Positions 7,729-18,058 are shown, numbered from the stretch's first letter. The stretch: 64,000 bases of DNA from Saccharothrix sp. ALI-22-I (GCF_001984175.1 NZ_MTQP01000061.1:186001-250000), one strand, 5' to 3'. The notes: a model not told the origin generated them from the letters alone. Numbers and translations are program-made.

Positions 7729-8415
7729 ATGGACATCCTGCTCATCGCCGGCCTCTGGCTCGACGGGTCCGCCTGGGACGATGTCGTGCCCGAACTCAAG
7801 GCGCTCGGCCACCGCCCCGTACCGCTGACACTCCCCGGTCAGGGCGACGAATCCACGTCCGCCACTCTTGCCGACCAGGTGGCGGCGGTACTCGCCGCAG
7901 TGGACTCGGCACCCGGAAAACCCATGGTGGTAGGCCATTCCGCCGCCGCCGGCCTGGCCTGGCTGGCCGCCGACGCACGACCGGGGAAGGTGGCCAAGGT
8001 CGCCCTCATCGGCGGCTTCCCGGCCGCCGACGGCCACCCCTACGCCGACTTCTTCGAGCCGGAGAACGGCGTCATGCCCTTCCCCGGCTGGGACCCGTTC
8101 GAAGGACCGGACTCCGCCGACCTCGACGAAACGGCCAGGCGCAGCTTCGAGGCCGCCGCCATCCCCGTCCCCGAAGGGGTGACCAAGGCCGTGGTCCGGC
8201 TGACGGACGAACGCCGGTTCGACGTCCCGGTCGCGCTCGTCTGCCCCGAATTCTCCCCCGCCCAGGCTCAGCAGTGGATCAGCGCCGGTGACGTGCCCGA
8301 GCTCGCCAAGGCCAAGCACGTCGAGTTCATCGACATCGACTCCGGCCACTGGCCGATGGTCACCAAACCGGCCGAACTCGCCCGACTCCTGGCGTCGGCA
8401 GCTACCGAGGCCTGA
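7729..8415 (+). CDS. Alpha/beta hydrolase
   Basis: A 228-residue cytoplasmic alpha/beta-hydrolase-fold enzyme. It starts MDILLIAGLWLDGSAW, with the oxyanion region near the first strand. The nucleophile elbow is GHSAAAG (about residues 65-71), and the likely catalytic His is in DSGHWPMVTKP near the C-terminus. The ATG at 7729 has GGAGAAAGAG 8-15 nt upstream. The family acts on esters, lactones or amides; this actinobacterial subgroup has no assigned substrate. It is transcribed divergently from the WYL regulator and probably controlled by it. Confidence 0.88.
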   Translation: MDILLIAGLWLDGSAWDDVVPELKALGHRPVPLTLPGQGDESTSATLADQVAAVLAAVDSAPGKPMVVGHSAAAGLAWLAADARPGKVAKVALIGGFPAADGHPYADFFEPENGVMPFPGWDPFEGPDSADLDETARRSFEAAAIPVPEGVTKAVVRLTDERRFDVPVALVCPEFSPAQAQQWISAGDVPELAKAKHVEFIDIDSGHWPMVTKPAELARLLASAATEA

Positions 8416-8431
8416 CATGCGCTCGGCGCGC

Positions 8432-8548
8432 TCACGTCGTGGTCAGCTGCTCGGAGAGATCCCACAACCGGCCGCTCAGATCGTGGTCGTCGAGCAATGG
8501 CGATCCGGGAGCCGGCCGGTCACGCACGAAGTAGGCGCCGTCGATGTC
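8432..8548 (-). pseudogene. SDR oxidoreductase, C-terminal remnant
   Basis: Thirty-eight leftward codons ending in TGA read DIDGAYFVRDRPAPGS and then LLDDHDLSGRLWDLSEQL. This resembles the C-terminus of protochlorophyllide-reductase-like SDRs, where G-x-Y-F is followed by an acidic L-W-x-x-S-x-x-L helix. Neither the Rossmann motif nor the YxxxK motif is present upstream; the frame runs straight into DNA that codes for an AraC remnant on the other strand. Confidence 0.65.
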
Positions 8549-8561
8549 CTGCGTGGGCGTC

Positions 8562-8726
8562 CGCCAGGCCCAGTACCTGCTCGAAGCCACCGACCACCCG
8601 GTCGACCGCATCGCCGGCCAGGTCGGATTCGGCTCACCCACCGCCTTCCGCGACCGCTTCAAGCGAATCGTCGGCACCAACCCGCACACCTACCGGGCCG
8701 CCTTCCGGAGGCTCAGCACCGACTGA
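8562..8726 (+). pseudogene. GlxA/AraC-type transcriptional regulator, C-terminal HTH remnant
   Basis: Fifty-four codons encode QYLLEATDHPVDRIAGQVGF followed by SPTAFRDRFKRIVGTNPHTYRAAF. This is the second helix-turn-helix and terminal helix of an AraC-family protein: IAxxVGFGSxxxFRxxFKRxxGxxPxxYR. The N-terminal DJ-1/PfpI-like sensor of GlxA proteins and the first HTH are missing. It abuts the SDR remnant head to head with less than 15 bp between recognisable segments, so a single deletion probably removed both gene bodies. Confidence 0.8.
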
Positions 8727-8790
8727 GCCCCCGGAACCGAATTTGATCTCGCTCCTTGCATCAATCCCATGTCGGACAACACATGCGGGG

Positions 8791-9954
8791 TCAGGGAGTG
8801 GTGGCGGGGGTGCGCGAGGCCAGCGCGGCCAGGTGGTCGGCGGCGGTGGGTGCGCCGCCTGCCGTGCGGAAGGACCGGCCGACAGCGCGTGCCGCGTCGC
8901 GGTAGCCGGAGGCGGGGTCGAGGAGCACGTCGAGGGCCGCGCCCAGCCCTTCGGCGGTGACCCGGCCGAACCGCACCCGCACCCCCGCGCCCGTCGCGAC
9001 GACCTGGCCCGCTACCACTGGCTGGTCGTCCCGGATCGGCGCGAGGACGAGTGGCACGCCGTGCCACAGGGATTCGCACACGGTGTTGTGCCCGGAGTGG
9101 CACACCACCGCCGCACAGCGGGCGAGTAGTTCCAACTGCGGCACGTGCGGCACGACCAGCGTTCCCTGCACGTCCCCCAGCACACCGCCGGGGTCCACCA
9201 CGACGCCCTGCAACTGTGGGCGCGTGGCCAGTGCCTCCACCGTCACGCGCAGGAACCGCTCGCCCGCGTCCACGTTGGCCGTGCCGAGGCTGACCAGCAC
9301 TGCGCGGCGGTCCGGGTCGAGGCGGTCCCAAGGGAAGGCGGTCGAGGGCCGGGGTGAGACGGCCGGTCCGACCAGCCGCACCCCGTCCGGCAGCGGCACG
9401 TCGCCGACCAGGTCCCTGGTGGTGAACGCGACCACGCCGGCGGGCGGGTAGCGCGGGTCGTGGACGGCGGTCGGGTCACCGATGCGGCCGCGCAGGTCGG
9501 TGAGCAGGTCGGCCACCCAGGCGGCCACCTTGGGCAGCCCGGCCAACGGGTCGACCAGTTCGGCGGACGTGCTGGCCGAGGTGACGCACGGGACGCCCAG
9601 CCGTTCCGCCACCAGCGACCCGGCCACCGCGTGCTGGTCGGCCACAACCAGGTCCGGCCGCACCTGCCCGATCGCGGCGGCCACGCCGGGAGCCATGGCA
9701 TCGGCCAACGGCACGAAGAAGTCCCGCCACAGAAACCGGAACGCGGCCGGGCCGGTCAACTCAGGCGGCCGGTGCACCTGGTCCGGCAGCGCGCAGTCAA
9801 CCACCCGCACGTCCGGCCCGACCAGCCTGCGCAGCAGTTCGGCGTGCCCGGCCCAAGCAACCTCGTGACCGCGCCCGGCCAGATCCGTCGCTACGGCCAC
9901 GAGCGGGTTGAGGTGCCCCACCAACGGCGGCGCCACGAACAGAAAACGGCTCAC
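8791..9954 (-). CDS. UDP-glycosyltransferase-like protein (GT1, MGT type)
   Basis: A 387-residue GT-B glycosyltransferase. It starts VSRFLFVAPPLVGHLNPLVA, the acceptor-side N-terminus with the catalytic-His environment of GT1 enzymes. The donor-binding segment near the C-terminus reads HSGHNTVCESLWHGVPLVLA followed by PIRDDQPVVA, a PSPG-like motif. The GTG at 9954 overlaps the previous stop (GTGA), so it is translationally coupled to the ketosynthase/hydrolase fusion gene upstream. By position it would glycosylate the product of the adjacent polyketide synthase. Since that synthase is broken, the intact glycosyltransferase may be a leftover or act on something else. Confidence 0.88.
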   Translation of the reverse strand: MSRFLFVAPPLVGHLNPLVAVATDLAGRGHEVAWAGHAELLRRLVGPDVRVVDCALPDQVHRPPELTGPAAFRFLWRDFFVPLADAMAPGVAAAIGQVRPDLVVADQHAVAGSLVAERLGVPCVTSASTSAELVDPLAGLPKVAAWVADLLTDLRGRIGDPTAVHDPRYPPAGVVAFTTRDLVGDVPLPDGVRLVGPAVSPRPSTAFPWDRLDPDRRAVLVSLGTANVDAGERFLRVTVEALATRPQLQGVVVDPGGVLGDVQGTLVVPHVPQLELLARCAAVVCHSGHNTVCESLWHGVPLVLAPIRDDQPVVAGQVVATGAGVRVRFGRVTAEGLGAALDVLLDPASGYRDAARAVGRSFRTAGGAPTAADHLAALASRTPATTP

Positions 9955-10968
9955 CGGACCGACCCCGCCACGACGTGGTGCGCGCGTACCCAGTCCAGTA
10001 GCAGTTCGCGCGTCTCGTGCGGTCGTTCCACCAGCACCGAGTGGCCTTGGTTGGGCAGGATGACCGTGCGGCAGTCGGCGAGTGCGGCCTCCAGGCTGGG
10101 GGCCTGCTCGGACAGGCCGGACTCGTCGCCGAAGATCGCCAGCAGCGGGCGGGTGAGGGCGGTCAGGTCGTCGTCGATCACTCGGCTGTGCGGCCGGATG
10201 CGCCCGCTCCGGGACAGCGCCCCGAGCTGGCTGAACACGCTCCACAGCGTGATGTCGTGGCAGTGGTGCACGCCGCCGGCCAGCACCACGTCGCACCGGC
10301 CGCTGTCCAACTCGCGTACCGCGTGGTCCACGGCCACCAGCGACGAGGCGCACGCCGCGTCCACCGTGTAGGCGGGGCCGCGCAGGTCGAGCCGGTTGGC
10401 GACGCGGGACGCGGCGAGGTTGGGCACCAGGCCGATGGCCGACTCGGGGGCCTCAGGCCCCAACTGCTCGGCGAACGCCGTCCGCACCCGTTCCAGCCGG
10501 GCGTCGTCCAACTCGGGCACCAGATCGCGCAGCGTGCGCACGACCTGGTTGGCGGTGCGGACGCGCTGGTCCAGCCGCACCAGGCCGGGCGTGAGGTAGC
10601 CGCCCCGGCCGAGGACCACCCCGGCCCGTCGCCGGGCAGCACGGCGTCACCGCCCGCGTCGGCCACCGCGTCCGCCGCCACCTGCAACGCGATCAGCTGG
10701 TCGGGTTCGGTGCCGGGCACGGACGCGGGCATCACGCCGAACGCGGTCACGTCCACCGCCGCCTCGACGAACCCGCCGCGCCGGGTGTAGACGCGGTCCG
10801 CACGGCGCTCGGCGGGGTCGTGGAAGCCGGCGTCCCAGCGGTCGGCGGGCACGTCGGTGATGGCGTCCACGCCGCCGACGATGTTGCGCCAGAACGCGCC
10901 CAGGTCGGGCGCGCCCGGGGGAACAGCACCGCCATGCCGACGATCGCGACCGGCGTCACCGCGTTCAC
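9951..10968 (-). pseudogene. Second PKS gene: truncated ketosynthase fused to alpha/beta-hydrolase tail, frameshifted
   Basis: The GTG at 10968 overlaps the upstream stop (GTGA). The N-terminus reads VNAVTPVAIVGMAVLFPRA, the start of a PfaA-like ketosynthase, and continues through WRNIVGGVDAITDVP, VVLGRGGYLTPG and the active-site DAACASS. Two single-base losses break the frame: one in the cccc/gggg run at 10914-10922 and one in the C run at 10619-10622. After SRSGRIRP (about 10190) the ketosynthase stops abruptly. The frame continues as the C-terminal third of an alpha/beta hydrolase: LLAIFGDES, then ILPNQGHSVLVERP with the catalytic His. The ketosynthase lacks both active-site histidines and the hydrolase lacks its nucleophile, so neither part can work. 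Confidence 0.85.
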
Positions 10969-13900
10969 CAGCCGGACGCGGAGCTGACGACGGCGTGCAC
11001 GTCGGCCGGGCCCCAGGCCAGTTCCCGCAGCAGGCTCAGCGGACCCTCCTCGGGATCGATCAGCGCAACGCCACGTGCGGCGTAGGAGCGGGCCAGCTCT
11101 GGCGAGACCATGCCACCGCCCGCCCACGGTCCCCAGTGGACGGTCAGACCGCGGCGGCCAGGCCGGGACCAGCGCCGCCCCAACTCCTCCAGCGCGTCGT
11201 TGGCCGCGGCGTAGTCGCACTGGCCGCGGTTCCCCAGGGCGGCCGCGATGCTGCCGAACAGCACCGCGTACCGGGGACCATCGGGCAGCGCGTCGACCGC
11301 GTCGAGCAGGGTTCGCGCACCGTCCACTTTGGTGCCGAACACGCGCCGGAACGACTCGACCGACTTGTCCGCGACCAACTTGTCCTCGATCACACCCGCC
11401 GCGTACACCACCGCGTCCAACCGGCCGTGCTCGTCGTGCACCTGCTTCACGGTGGCACGCACCGCCTCGGCATCGAGCACGTCCACCGCGTGGTAGCGGG
11501 CCAGGTCGCCCAGGTCGGTGAGAGTGGTGCGGACCTCACGCTCGGCCAACGCCGCAGACACCGCCCGCTCGACCTCGGCGGGCCGCGTCATACCCCGGGC
11601 GAGGAACGCCGCGCGCAGCGCGCTCCGGTCAGCTGCGCCGGCAAGATCTCTGTCCTCCGGGCCAAGCGGCGCAGGGGTGCGGCCCAGCAGTTCCAGTCGG
11701 CAACGACCCGCCGCCGCCAGCGTGCGCGCGAACCGCGCGGTGATGCCACGAGCGCCGCCGACGAGCAGCACCACAGCGTCCCGATCCAGCCCCGCGGCCT
11801 CGGCCTCAGCCGCGCCGTCACCTGCCGGCCCGGCACCCGCCGCAGCCACCCGGCCGAGGTCGGTCACGGTCAACCGCAGACCGCGCCGCGTGCCGGGACC
11901 GGCGAGCACCACGGGCTCGTGGTCGGCGGTGGCGAGTTCGGCAAGCAGGGCAGCGGCCACAACCTCCGGCCCGGCGTCTGCCGGAACCTCGACGAGCGTG
12001 GCCGCCAAGTCCGGGACTCCCGGGCCAGAGTGCGGAAGAACCCGCGCAGCCCCGTCACGGCCCCGACTTGACGCCGATCCACCGCCAGCAGCCCGCGCGG
12101 CCCCGCCGCGAGCAGCGACTGGATACGCGGAAACTCCTCCGGCAGCAACGACTCATCGGCCTCAAGCGCACCCAGATGCACCACGACCGCACCCGTCACC
12201 TCACCGCCAACCTCGACCCCGGCCGCCCGCAACGCCCCAGCCACGACGCCATCCCTCGCGCCAACGACCACGACCCGCATGCCACGCGCGTCCAGGTTTG
12301 GCGCGGGGAGCTCATGCTCTTCGAACACCAGGCGCTCCGGCGCGATCACGAGCGGCGCGGCGCCGGCAGACGCAGCGACCGGTTGCAGCGCTGTACCCGC
12401 CGACGCAGGCGCTTCGGAGGTAGCCATGGCCGGTTCCGGGGTGGCCGCAATCGGTTCGGGTGAGGTGTGTTCGGGAGCTTTCCCACTCCGCTCTTCGATG
12501 AGGTCGGCGATGGCGGCGGCGGTTCGGGCGGCGCTGAGGGCTTCGAGGGCTGCGCCCGCGCCGGCGTCGAGGCCCAGGCGGGTGGCGATCTCGCCGGCGA
12601 TCTCGGCTCGTTTGATCGAGTCGACGCTGAGGTCGGCCTCCAGGTCCAGGTCTGGCTCGACCATCTCCACCGGGTAGCCGGTGCGTTCGGCCACCACCTC
12701 CACCACGGTCCGCAGGACGTCCACGGCGACCGGCTCTGGCGGCGCGGTGTGAACGGTCGTGGGGATGGGCACTACTGCCGGTCTGGCGATTGCCTCCAGC
12801 ATCACGGGCGCGGACGGCGCTATGGGGGCCGCCGGTGCGGGCAAAGGCACTCCGGTGGCGCCGAAGTAGGTCATCAGCACGTCGCGTTGTGCGGCGATCA
12901 TCTCCCGGCTGGTGCGCAGGAAGTCGGCTACCAGCGCGTCGGACGACACGGGTGTGGGCTGGTGTTCGGGCACGATCGGCTCCGTGATCCGTTGGGCGGG
13001 GCACAGTGCGCCGGGCTGGATGGTGCCGTCCGCTCGCCGCACCAAGTGGCCGTCGACGGTCCACCCGGGCACGGCAGGCACGGCAGACGGGTCCACGGCG
13101 TCCCGGCCACGCACCAGCGGCCCGGTGCGGACGTCCACGCCGGCGACCGCCAGCCGTGCCAGGGCGGTGAGGAAACCGGGCAGGCCCTCGCCGAGGTGGA
13201 CCACCCGGTGTGGCCTGTCGCCCAGCACCGCCGGCACCAGGCCGCTGAGCACGCGGCCGGGTCCGACCTCGACGAACACGCGCACACCGGCTGCATGCAT
13301 GGCCTCGATCTGTTCGGCGAAGCGGACCGGTGCGCCGATCTGCGCGGCCAGCTCGAAGCGCACCGCGTCGGCCGAACCGGGGTAGGTCCCGGCGGTGCGG
13401 TTGGCCCAGACCGGCAGGGTCGGCGCGCGCAGCGGCATCCCGTCTAGCACCTGCCGGAACACCTCGCCCGCGCCCGCCACCAGCGGACTGTGGAACGCGC
13501 ACGCCACCGGCAGTTGCTTGACCGACCACCCGGCCGCCCGCAGCGCCTCCACCGCCGACACCACCGCGGCGGTCGGCCCGGACACGACGGTCTGCGCAGG
13601 CGAGTTCCGGTTGGCCGCCACCACGGGCACGTCCGCCAGGACCGCCTCGACCTCCTCGGCCGGTGCGGACACGGCGGCCATCGCGCCGGCGTCGCCGTCA
13701 CGGACCTCGCCGAGGATCGCCGACGCACGGGCGGCGCTGGCCACGAGCAGGTCGGCCGGGTCGAACACGCCGGCAGCGGTCAACGCCACCAGCTCGCCGT
13801 AGCTGTGACCGGCCACCGCATCCGGCCGCACGCCGACCGACGCGAGCAGGTCCGTGGCGGCCAGCTCCACCACGCCGAGCGCAGGCTGGGCAACGGCCGT

Positions 13901-16639
13901 GTCGGTGATCCGGGCCTTCTGCGCGGCCTCGGCAGATGAGTCGAACGCGGCGGGCGGGTAGAGCGCGTCGGCCCACTTCGCACCCAACTCCAGGTACCGG
14001 TGCAGCTCGGGGAAGGCCACCAGCAGATCGGCCAGCATCCCCGGCCGCTGGCTGCCCTGGCCGGGGTAGAGGAACGCGACCGAGCCGGTTTCCTCCACGT
14101 CGGCGGTGAACACGCCCTCGCCGGTGCCACCGGCAAGAGCGAGCCGCAACCGGTCCCGCAGCTGGGCCACGTCGGCGGCCACCACCGCAAGCCACACCCG
14201 GTCCCCGCGCAACGCCGCCACGTCCGCCTTGGTCGCCGCACCACGGGCGAAGTCGCGCAGCCGCGCCGCCGGCGTGGCGTCGATCTGGTCGAGCAGCGCG
14301 GAGGCCGCACGGACGGCGGCGTCCGGACTCGCACCGCGGAACAGGAACAGCTCGGCGGGCCAAAGGTCCAGCGCGTGCGCGGCAGGCGCCTGGTCGTGGG
14401 TGCGCAGCACCACGTGGAAGTTCGTGCCGCCGAACCCGAACGCGCTCACCCCGGCGATCCGCGAAGCGGGCGGCGCGGCCCAAGGCCGGGCGGCGGTGTG
14501 GAAGGCGAACGGGCTGTGCTCGGCCTCCCACGCCGCGTTGGGCGAGCGCAGGTGCAGCGTCGGCGGCCGCACCCCGTGGTGCACGGCCAGTGCCGCCTTG
14601 ATCAGCCCGGCCAGCCCCGCCGCGCACTTGGTGTGCCCGATCTGGGACTTCACCGACCCCAGCGCACACGACCCGACCTCCGCGCCCGCCTCGGTGAACA
14701 CCTCGGTCAGGGTGCGCAGCTCGGTCCGGTCACCGACCACCGTGCCGGTGCCGTGCGCCTCGACCAGCCCCACGCGGGCGGGCGACACACCGGCCATGCC
14801 GTACGCACGGGTGAGCGCAGCGCGCTGTCCCTCGGGACGCGGCGCGGTCAGGCCGAGGGCCCGGCCGTCGCTGGCACTGCCGACGCCGTCGATCACCGCG
14901 TACACCCGGTCACCGTCGCGGACCGCGTCGTCGAGGCGCTTGAGCACCACGCACGCCACGCCCTCACCGAGCGCGATGCCGTCGGCGGACCGGTCGAACG
15001 TCGCCGAGCGCCCACTCGGGGAAAGCGCGTGCACGGACGAGAACAGCAGGTAGTCGTTGATGCCGTTGTGCAAGTCCGCGCCGCCGGCCAGCACCAGATC
15101 GCTGGTGCCGGCGACAAGCTCCTTGCACGCCACGTCGACCGCGGTCAGCGACGACGCGCACGCCGCGTCCACGGTGTAGTTCGCGCCGCCGAGGTCGAGC
15201 CGGTTGGCCACCCGGCCCGCGATGACGTTGGCCAGCATCCCGGGGAACGAGTCCTCGGTGAGCCGGGGCAGTTGCGCGTCCAGCGCCGGGGGCACCGGTG
15301 TAGGCGGGCAGGGCGGTGCGCAGCGTGGTGGCGTTGGACAGATCGCTGCCGGACTCCGCGCCGAACACCACGGACGTGCGACGGTGGTCGGCGGCCGTGT
15401 GCGGGTAGCCCGCGTCCTCCAGGGCCCGGCGGGCGGTCTCCAACGCCAGCAGTTGCACGGGTTCGATCGCGCCCAGGGACGCGGGCGGGATGCCGTAGGC
15501 GAGCGGGTCGAACGGGATGCGCGGCAGGAACCCGCCCCAGCGCGACGGGGTGCGCTCGCCGGTGCCGTCGGGGTCGTAGTACAACTCCGCGTCCCACCGC
15601 TCCGCCGGGACCTCGGTGACGCTGTCGGTCCCGGACAGCACGTTGGCCCAGCCGGACAGGGCCAGCGCCAGGAACGGCAGGCCGCCGTCGGCGGCAACGG
15701 CCGCGGCGAACTCGGGCCGGTCGCTGACGCGGGTCATCGGCCCTTGCACCACCGGTAACGCCGTGCCCAGGTGCCGCGCGCCGGTCGAACCGGGCCCCAG
15801 CACGCGCACGGCCGCGTCGTCGGCCACCGCAGCGATCAAGGCGTCCCGCACACCGCGCACCGCCGCGCCCGCCGTGCGCCAACGGCGGGCGAACACGGAG
15901 GCGAGCGCCACGTCCTGGCCGACCGGGGCGAACTGGGTCCGCAAGTCGGGGCCCAGGAGGTCCGCGACACCGTCGGCGGGCAGTTCGAGCACACCCGCCC
16001 GCGTCGCCGCAGCACCCGGTGCCCTTGGTGCAGCACGGTTTCCGAGCCGTCGAGGCCGTCCAGCGTGGCGGTCAGCTCCACCGGCAGCCCGGCGTCGGGG
16101 AACAGCGCGAGCTGGGTGTCCAGCACGACGCCCGTCGCGCCGCCCGCGACGGCCGCCGCCGCGGTGTGCGGGCCGATGCCGCCCGCCGCCCACACCGGCA
16201 CCGACACGGCGGCGAGAACCTGTTGCAGCAGCACGAACGTGCTCAGCTCGCCGACCCGGCCGCCCGCCTCCCGACCGCGCACGACCAGGCCCGCCGCGCC
16301 GGCAGCCACTGCCGCGCGGGCTTCGGCGAGGTCGACCACCTCGACCAGCACCCGCCGGCCGGGGAACTCGGCCGCGCTGCGCGCCGGGTCGGCCAGCAGC
16401 ACGGTGTCGACGGCGTCGGGCAGGTCGGGGACCACGCAGCCGGGCCGCACCCGTACGCCGAACCGCCCGGTGGTCCACCGCGCGGCACGGTCCAGCACGT
16501 CGGCCGCGGCACGCGCGTCGCCTGTGGGCAGCTCCAGCACACCCAGCGCGCCCGCGCGGGCCACGGCGGCGGTCAGCCGGGGCGCCGGGTGGTGCACGGG
16601 GTTGACCGCGACGACCAGTTCGGAGGGATCCATCCGCAT
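10965..16639 (-). pseudogene. Secondary-lipid/PUFA-type iterative polyketide synthase (NMO-KS-AT-ACP-KR), decayed
   Basis: Domains in order: nitronate-monooxygenase/FabK-like domain (16639 to about 15660), ketosynthase (about 15655-14400; Cys codon at 15158-15160 in DAACASS; His in EAHGTGT and IGHTKCAAG), acyltransferase (GQGSQ, Ser in GHSYGE, about 14050-13100), one acyl carrier protein (phosphopantetheine Ser codon 12617-12619 in SVDSIKRAEI), and ketoreductase (about 11800-10965, TNGG-like GGARGIT and YAAAN). The ACP and KS motifs are those of PUFA/heterocyst-glycolipid-type synthases. Frames shift at 15998-16000 (one base lost), 15288-15292 (one extra G) and about 12011 (one base lost). 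At about 15655 the oxidoreductase domain jumps from FLALAL straight into the KS sequence WANVLSG, so several hundred residues are missing. The start ATG 16639 has GGGAG upstream. Confidence 0.85.
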
Positions 16640-17029
16640 CCGCCACTCCCAAATCGGCACGAATCAGCAGCCGATGACATCGGGTAGTCAAGAGCTAGCG
16701 GTCGGTTGCGTCAACGCCCCGAACCCGACTCGCCGGTCGTGTGAACGGACTGTCGGGTATTTGATGTTGCTTTTCGCACAACCGCGCCCATCTGCGCAGT
16801 TCCGCGCTCACATGCGAAATCACTTCGGGCTACGACACTGACGCGCCACAACGACGACATCGAACTATCACGCAAAACACAAAAACCGTAACCGAGAATG
16901 AGTCCGTTCGGCGGCCCGGTCGCTGACCCGTCCCACTTTCCCGCGTCCACCGGATGGACCCGCTACCTTCGACGGGTGGACAGTCACCCTACTCACCAGT
17001 AATGCCGGTCTCCGTGGGCGGACCGAGCG
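16640..17029. other. Intergenic region, relatively AT-rich, upstream of the PKS
   Basis: About 390 bp without a supported gene. The part at 16740-16890 is visibly richer in A/T than its surroundings, as expected for promoter DNA of the leftward polyketide synthase operon. Several near-copies of ncgcacan/tgcgcag occur around 16770-16830, but I could not define an operator. The leftward dehydrogenase gene ends at its right edge. Confidence 0.4.
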
Positions 17030-18058
17030 TCACGCGATGTACGGGAGGTGCTCCGGCTCCACCCGTCCGAGCAACGGCGCGCCCTTGAGGAACCGACCCA
17101 CTTCGGCCACGGCGAACTCGCCGAGACGACGCAGTTCGCGACCCTGGGCTCCCGCCAGGTGCGGGGTGATGAGGACGTTGGGCAAGGCGAAGAGCGGATG
17201 CCCGGACGGCAGCGGCTCCGGGTCGGTCACGTCGAGGATGGTGGAGATCGCACCGGTGACGCACAACCGGGTCAGCGCCTCGGTGTCGATCAGCGATCCG
17301 CGGGCGGTGTTGACCACGACCGCACCCTCCGGCAGGAGGTCCAGCCTGCGGGCGTCGAGCAGGTGGTGGGTCTCGGGCAGGGCGGGGGCGTGCACGGTGA
17401 CGAGATCGCTGCGCCGGCAGAGGTCGTCCATGCCCACCGGTTCGGCGCCGAGGCGCGCGGCTTCGGCGGCGGTCACGTACGGGTCGTAGAGCAGGACCTC
17501 GACGTCGAACGACCGGAGCCGGTGCAGCACCAGGCGACCGATCCGGGAGGCGCCGACGACCCCGACCGTGCAGCGGTGCAGACCGGTGTCATCCCCGGGC
17601 AACCAATCCCTCGGCGTGCCCTCGACGGCGGTCGCGTACCGCCTGGCGCGACTGAACGCCCGCTTCGCGCCCAGGACGAGCATCGCCATGGTGTAGTCGG
17701 CCACCGGGACCGCGTTGACCTCGGCGGCGGAGGACACGACCAGACCGTGCTCGAACACGACGGGGTCGAGGCGGGCCTTGACCGTGCCGGCTGCGTGGAC
17801 GAGAGCGCGCAACCTCGGCGCGGCGGCCAGCACGTCCGCATCGATGCGCGGGCATCCCCACCCGGTGAGCAGGATGTCCGCTTCCGCCAAGGCCGCGGCG
17901 GCAACCGGTCCTTCGAACGAGGTGAACGTCGTCTCCGAGGCGACGTCGACGAGTTGCCGCAACCGGGTGACGAGGTCGGGCGGGAAGACGTCGCCGAACG
18001 CCCAGGGGGCGAGCGCGAAGACCGCTACGGATCGCCGTGACGATGTAAACGTTTCCAC
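17030..18058 (-). CDS. D-isomer-specific 2-hydroxyacid dehydrogenase of the rhamnogalacturonan locus
   Basis: A 342-residue NAD-dependent dehydrogenase of the phosphoglycerate-dehydrogenase family. The nucleotide-binding turn is VGVVGASRIGRLVLHRL; the catalytic Arg sits in VNTARGSLIDTEAL, the Glu in DVTDPEPLP and the His in ITPHLAGA. The GTG at 18058 is chosen because protein from there starts just before the first conserved strand, but no strong ribosome binding site precedes it, so translation may be leaderless. Its start codon overlaps a LacI-type operator. It is divergent from the sugar ABC transporter genes and probably belongs to the same regulon. A role in reducing or oxidising a keto/hydroxy acid from pectin breakdown is an inference. 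Confidence 0.87.
   Translation of the reverse strand: METFTSSRRSVAVFALAPWAFGDVFPPDLVTRLRQLVDVASETTFTSFEGPVAAAALAEADILLTGWGCPRIDADVLAAAPRLRALVHAAGTVKARLDPVVFEHGLVVSSAAEVNAVPVADYTMAMLVLGAKRAFSRARRYATAVEGTPRDWLPGDDTGLHRCTVGVVGASRIGRLVLHRLRSFDVEVLLYDPYVTAAEAARLGAEPVGMDDLCRRSDLVTVHAPALPETHHLLDARRLDLLPEGAVVVNTARGSLIDTEALTRLCVTGAISTILDVTDPEPLPSGHPLFALPNVLITPHLAGAQGRELRRLGEFAVAEVGRFLKGAPLLGRVEPEHLPYIA
18044..18057. promoter_or_regulatory. LacI-family operator overlapping the dehydrogenase start
   Basis: TGTAAACGTTTCCA, a near-perfect palindrome centred on AAACGTTT. It matches the other copies in this locus and lies across codons 1-5 of the leftward dehydrogenase, where a bound repressor would block a short-leader or leaderless transcript. 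Confidence 0.7.

Noticed and set aside
10965-16639. Treating the PKS region as four separate small genes
   Set aside because: The frames join exactly at domain-conserved positions when one base is added or removed, so they are pieces of one gene.
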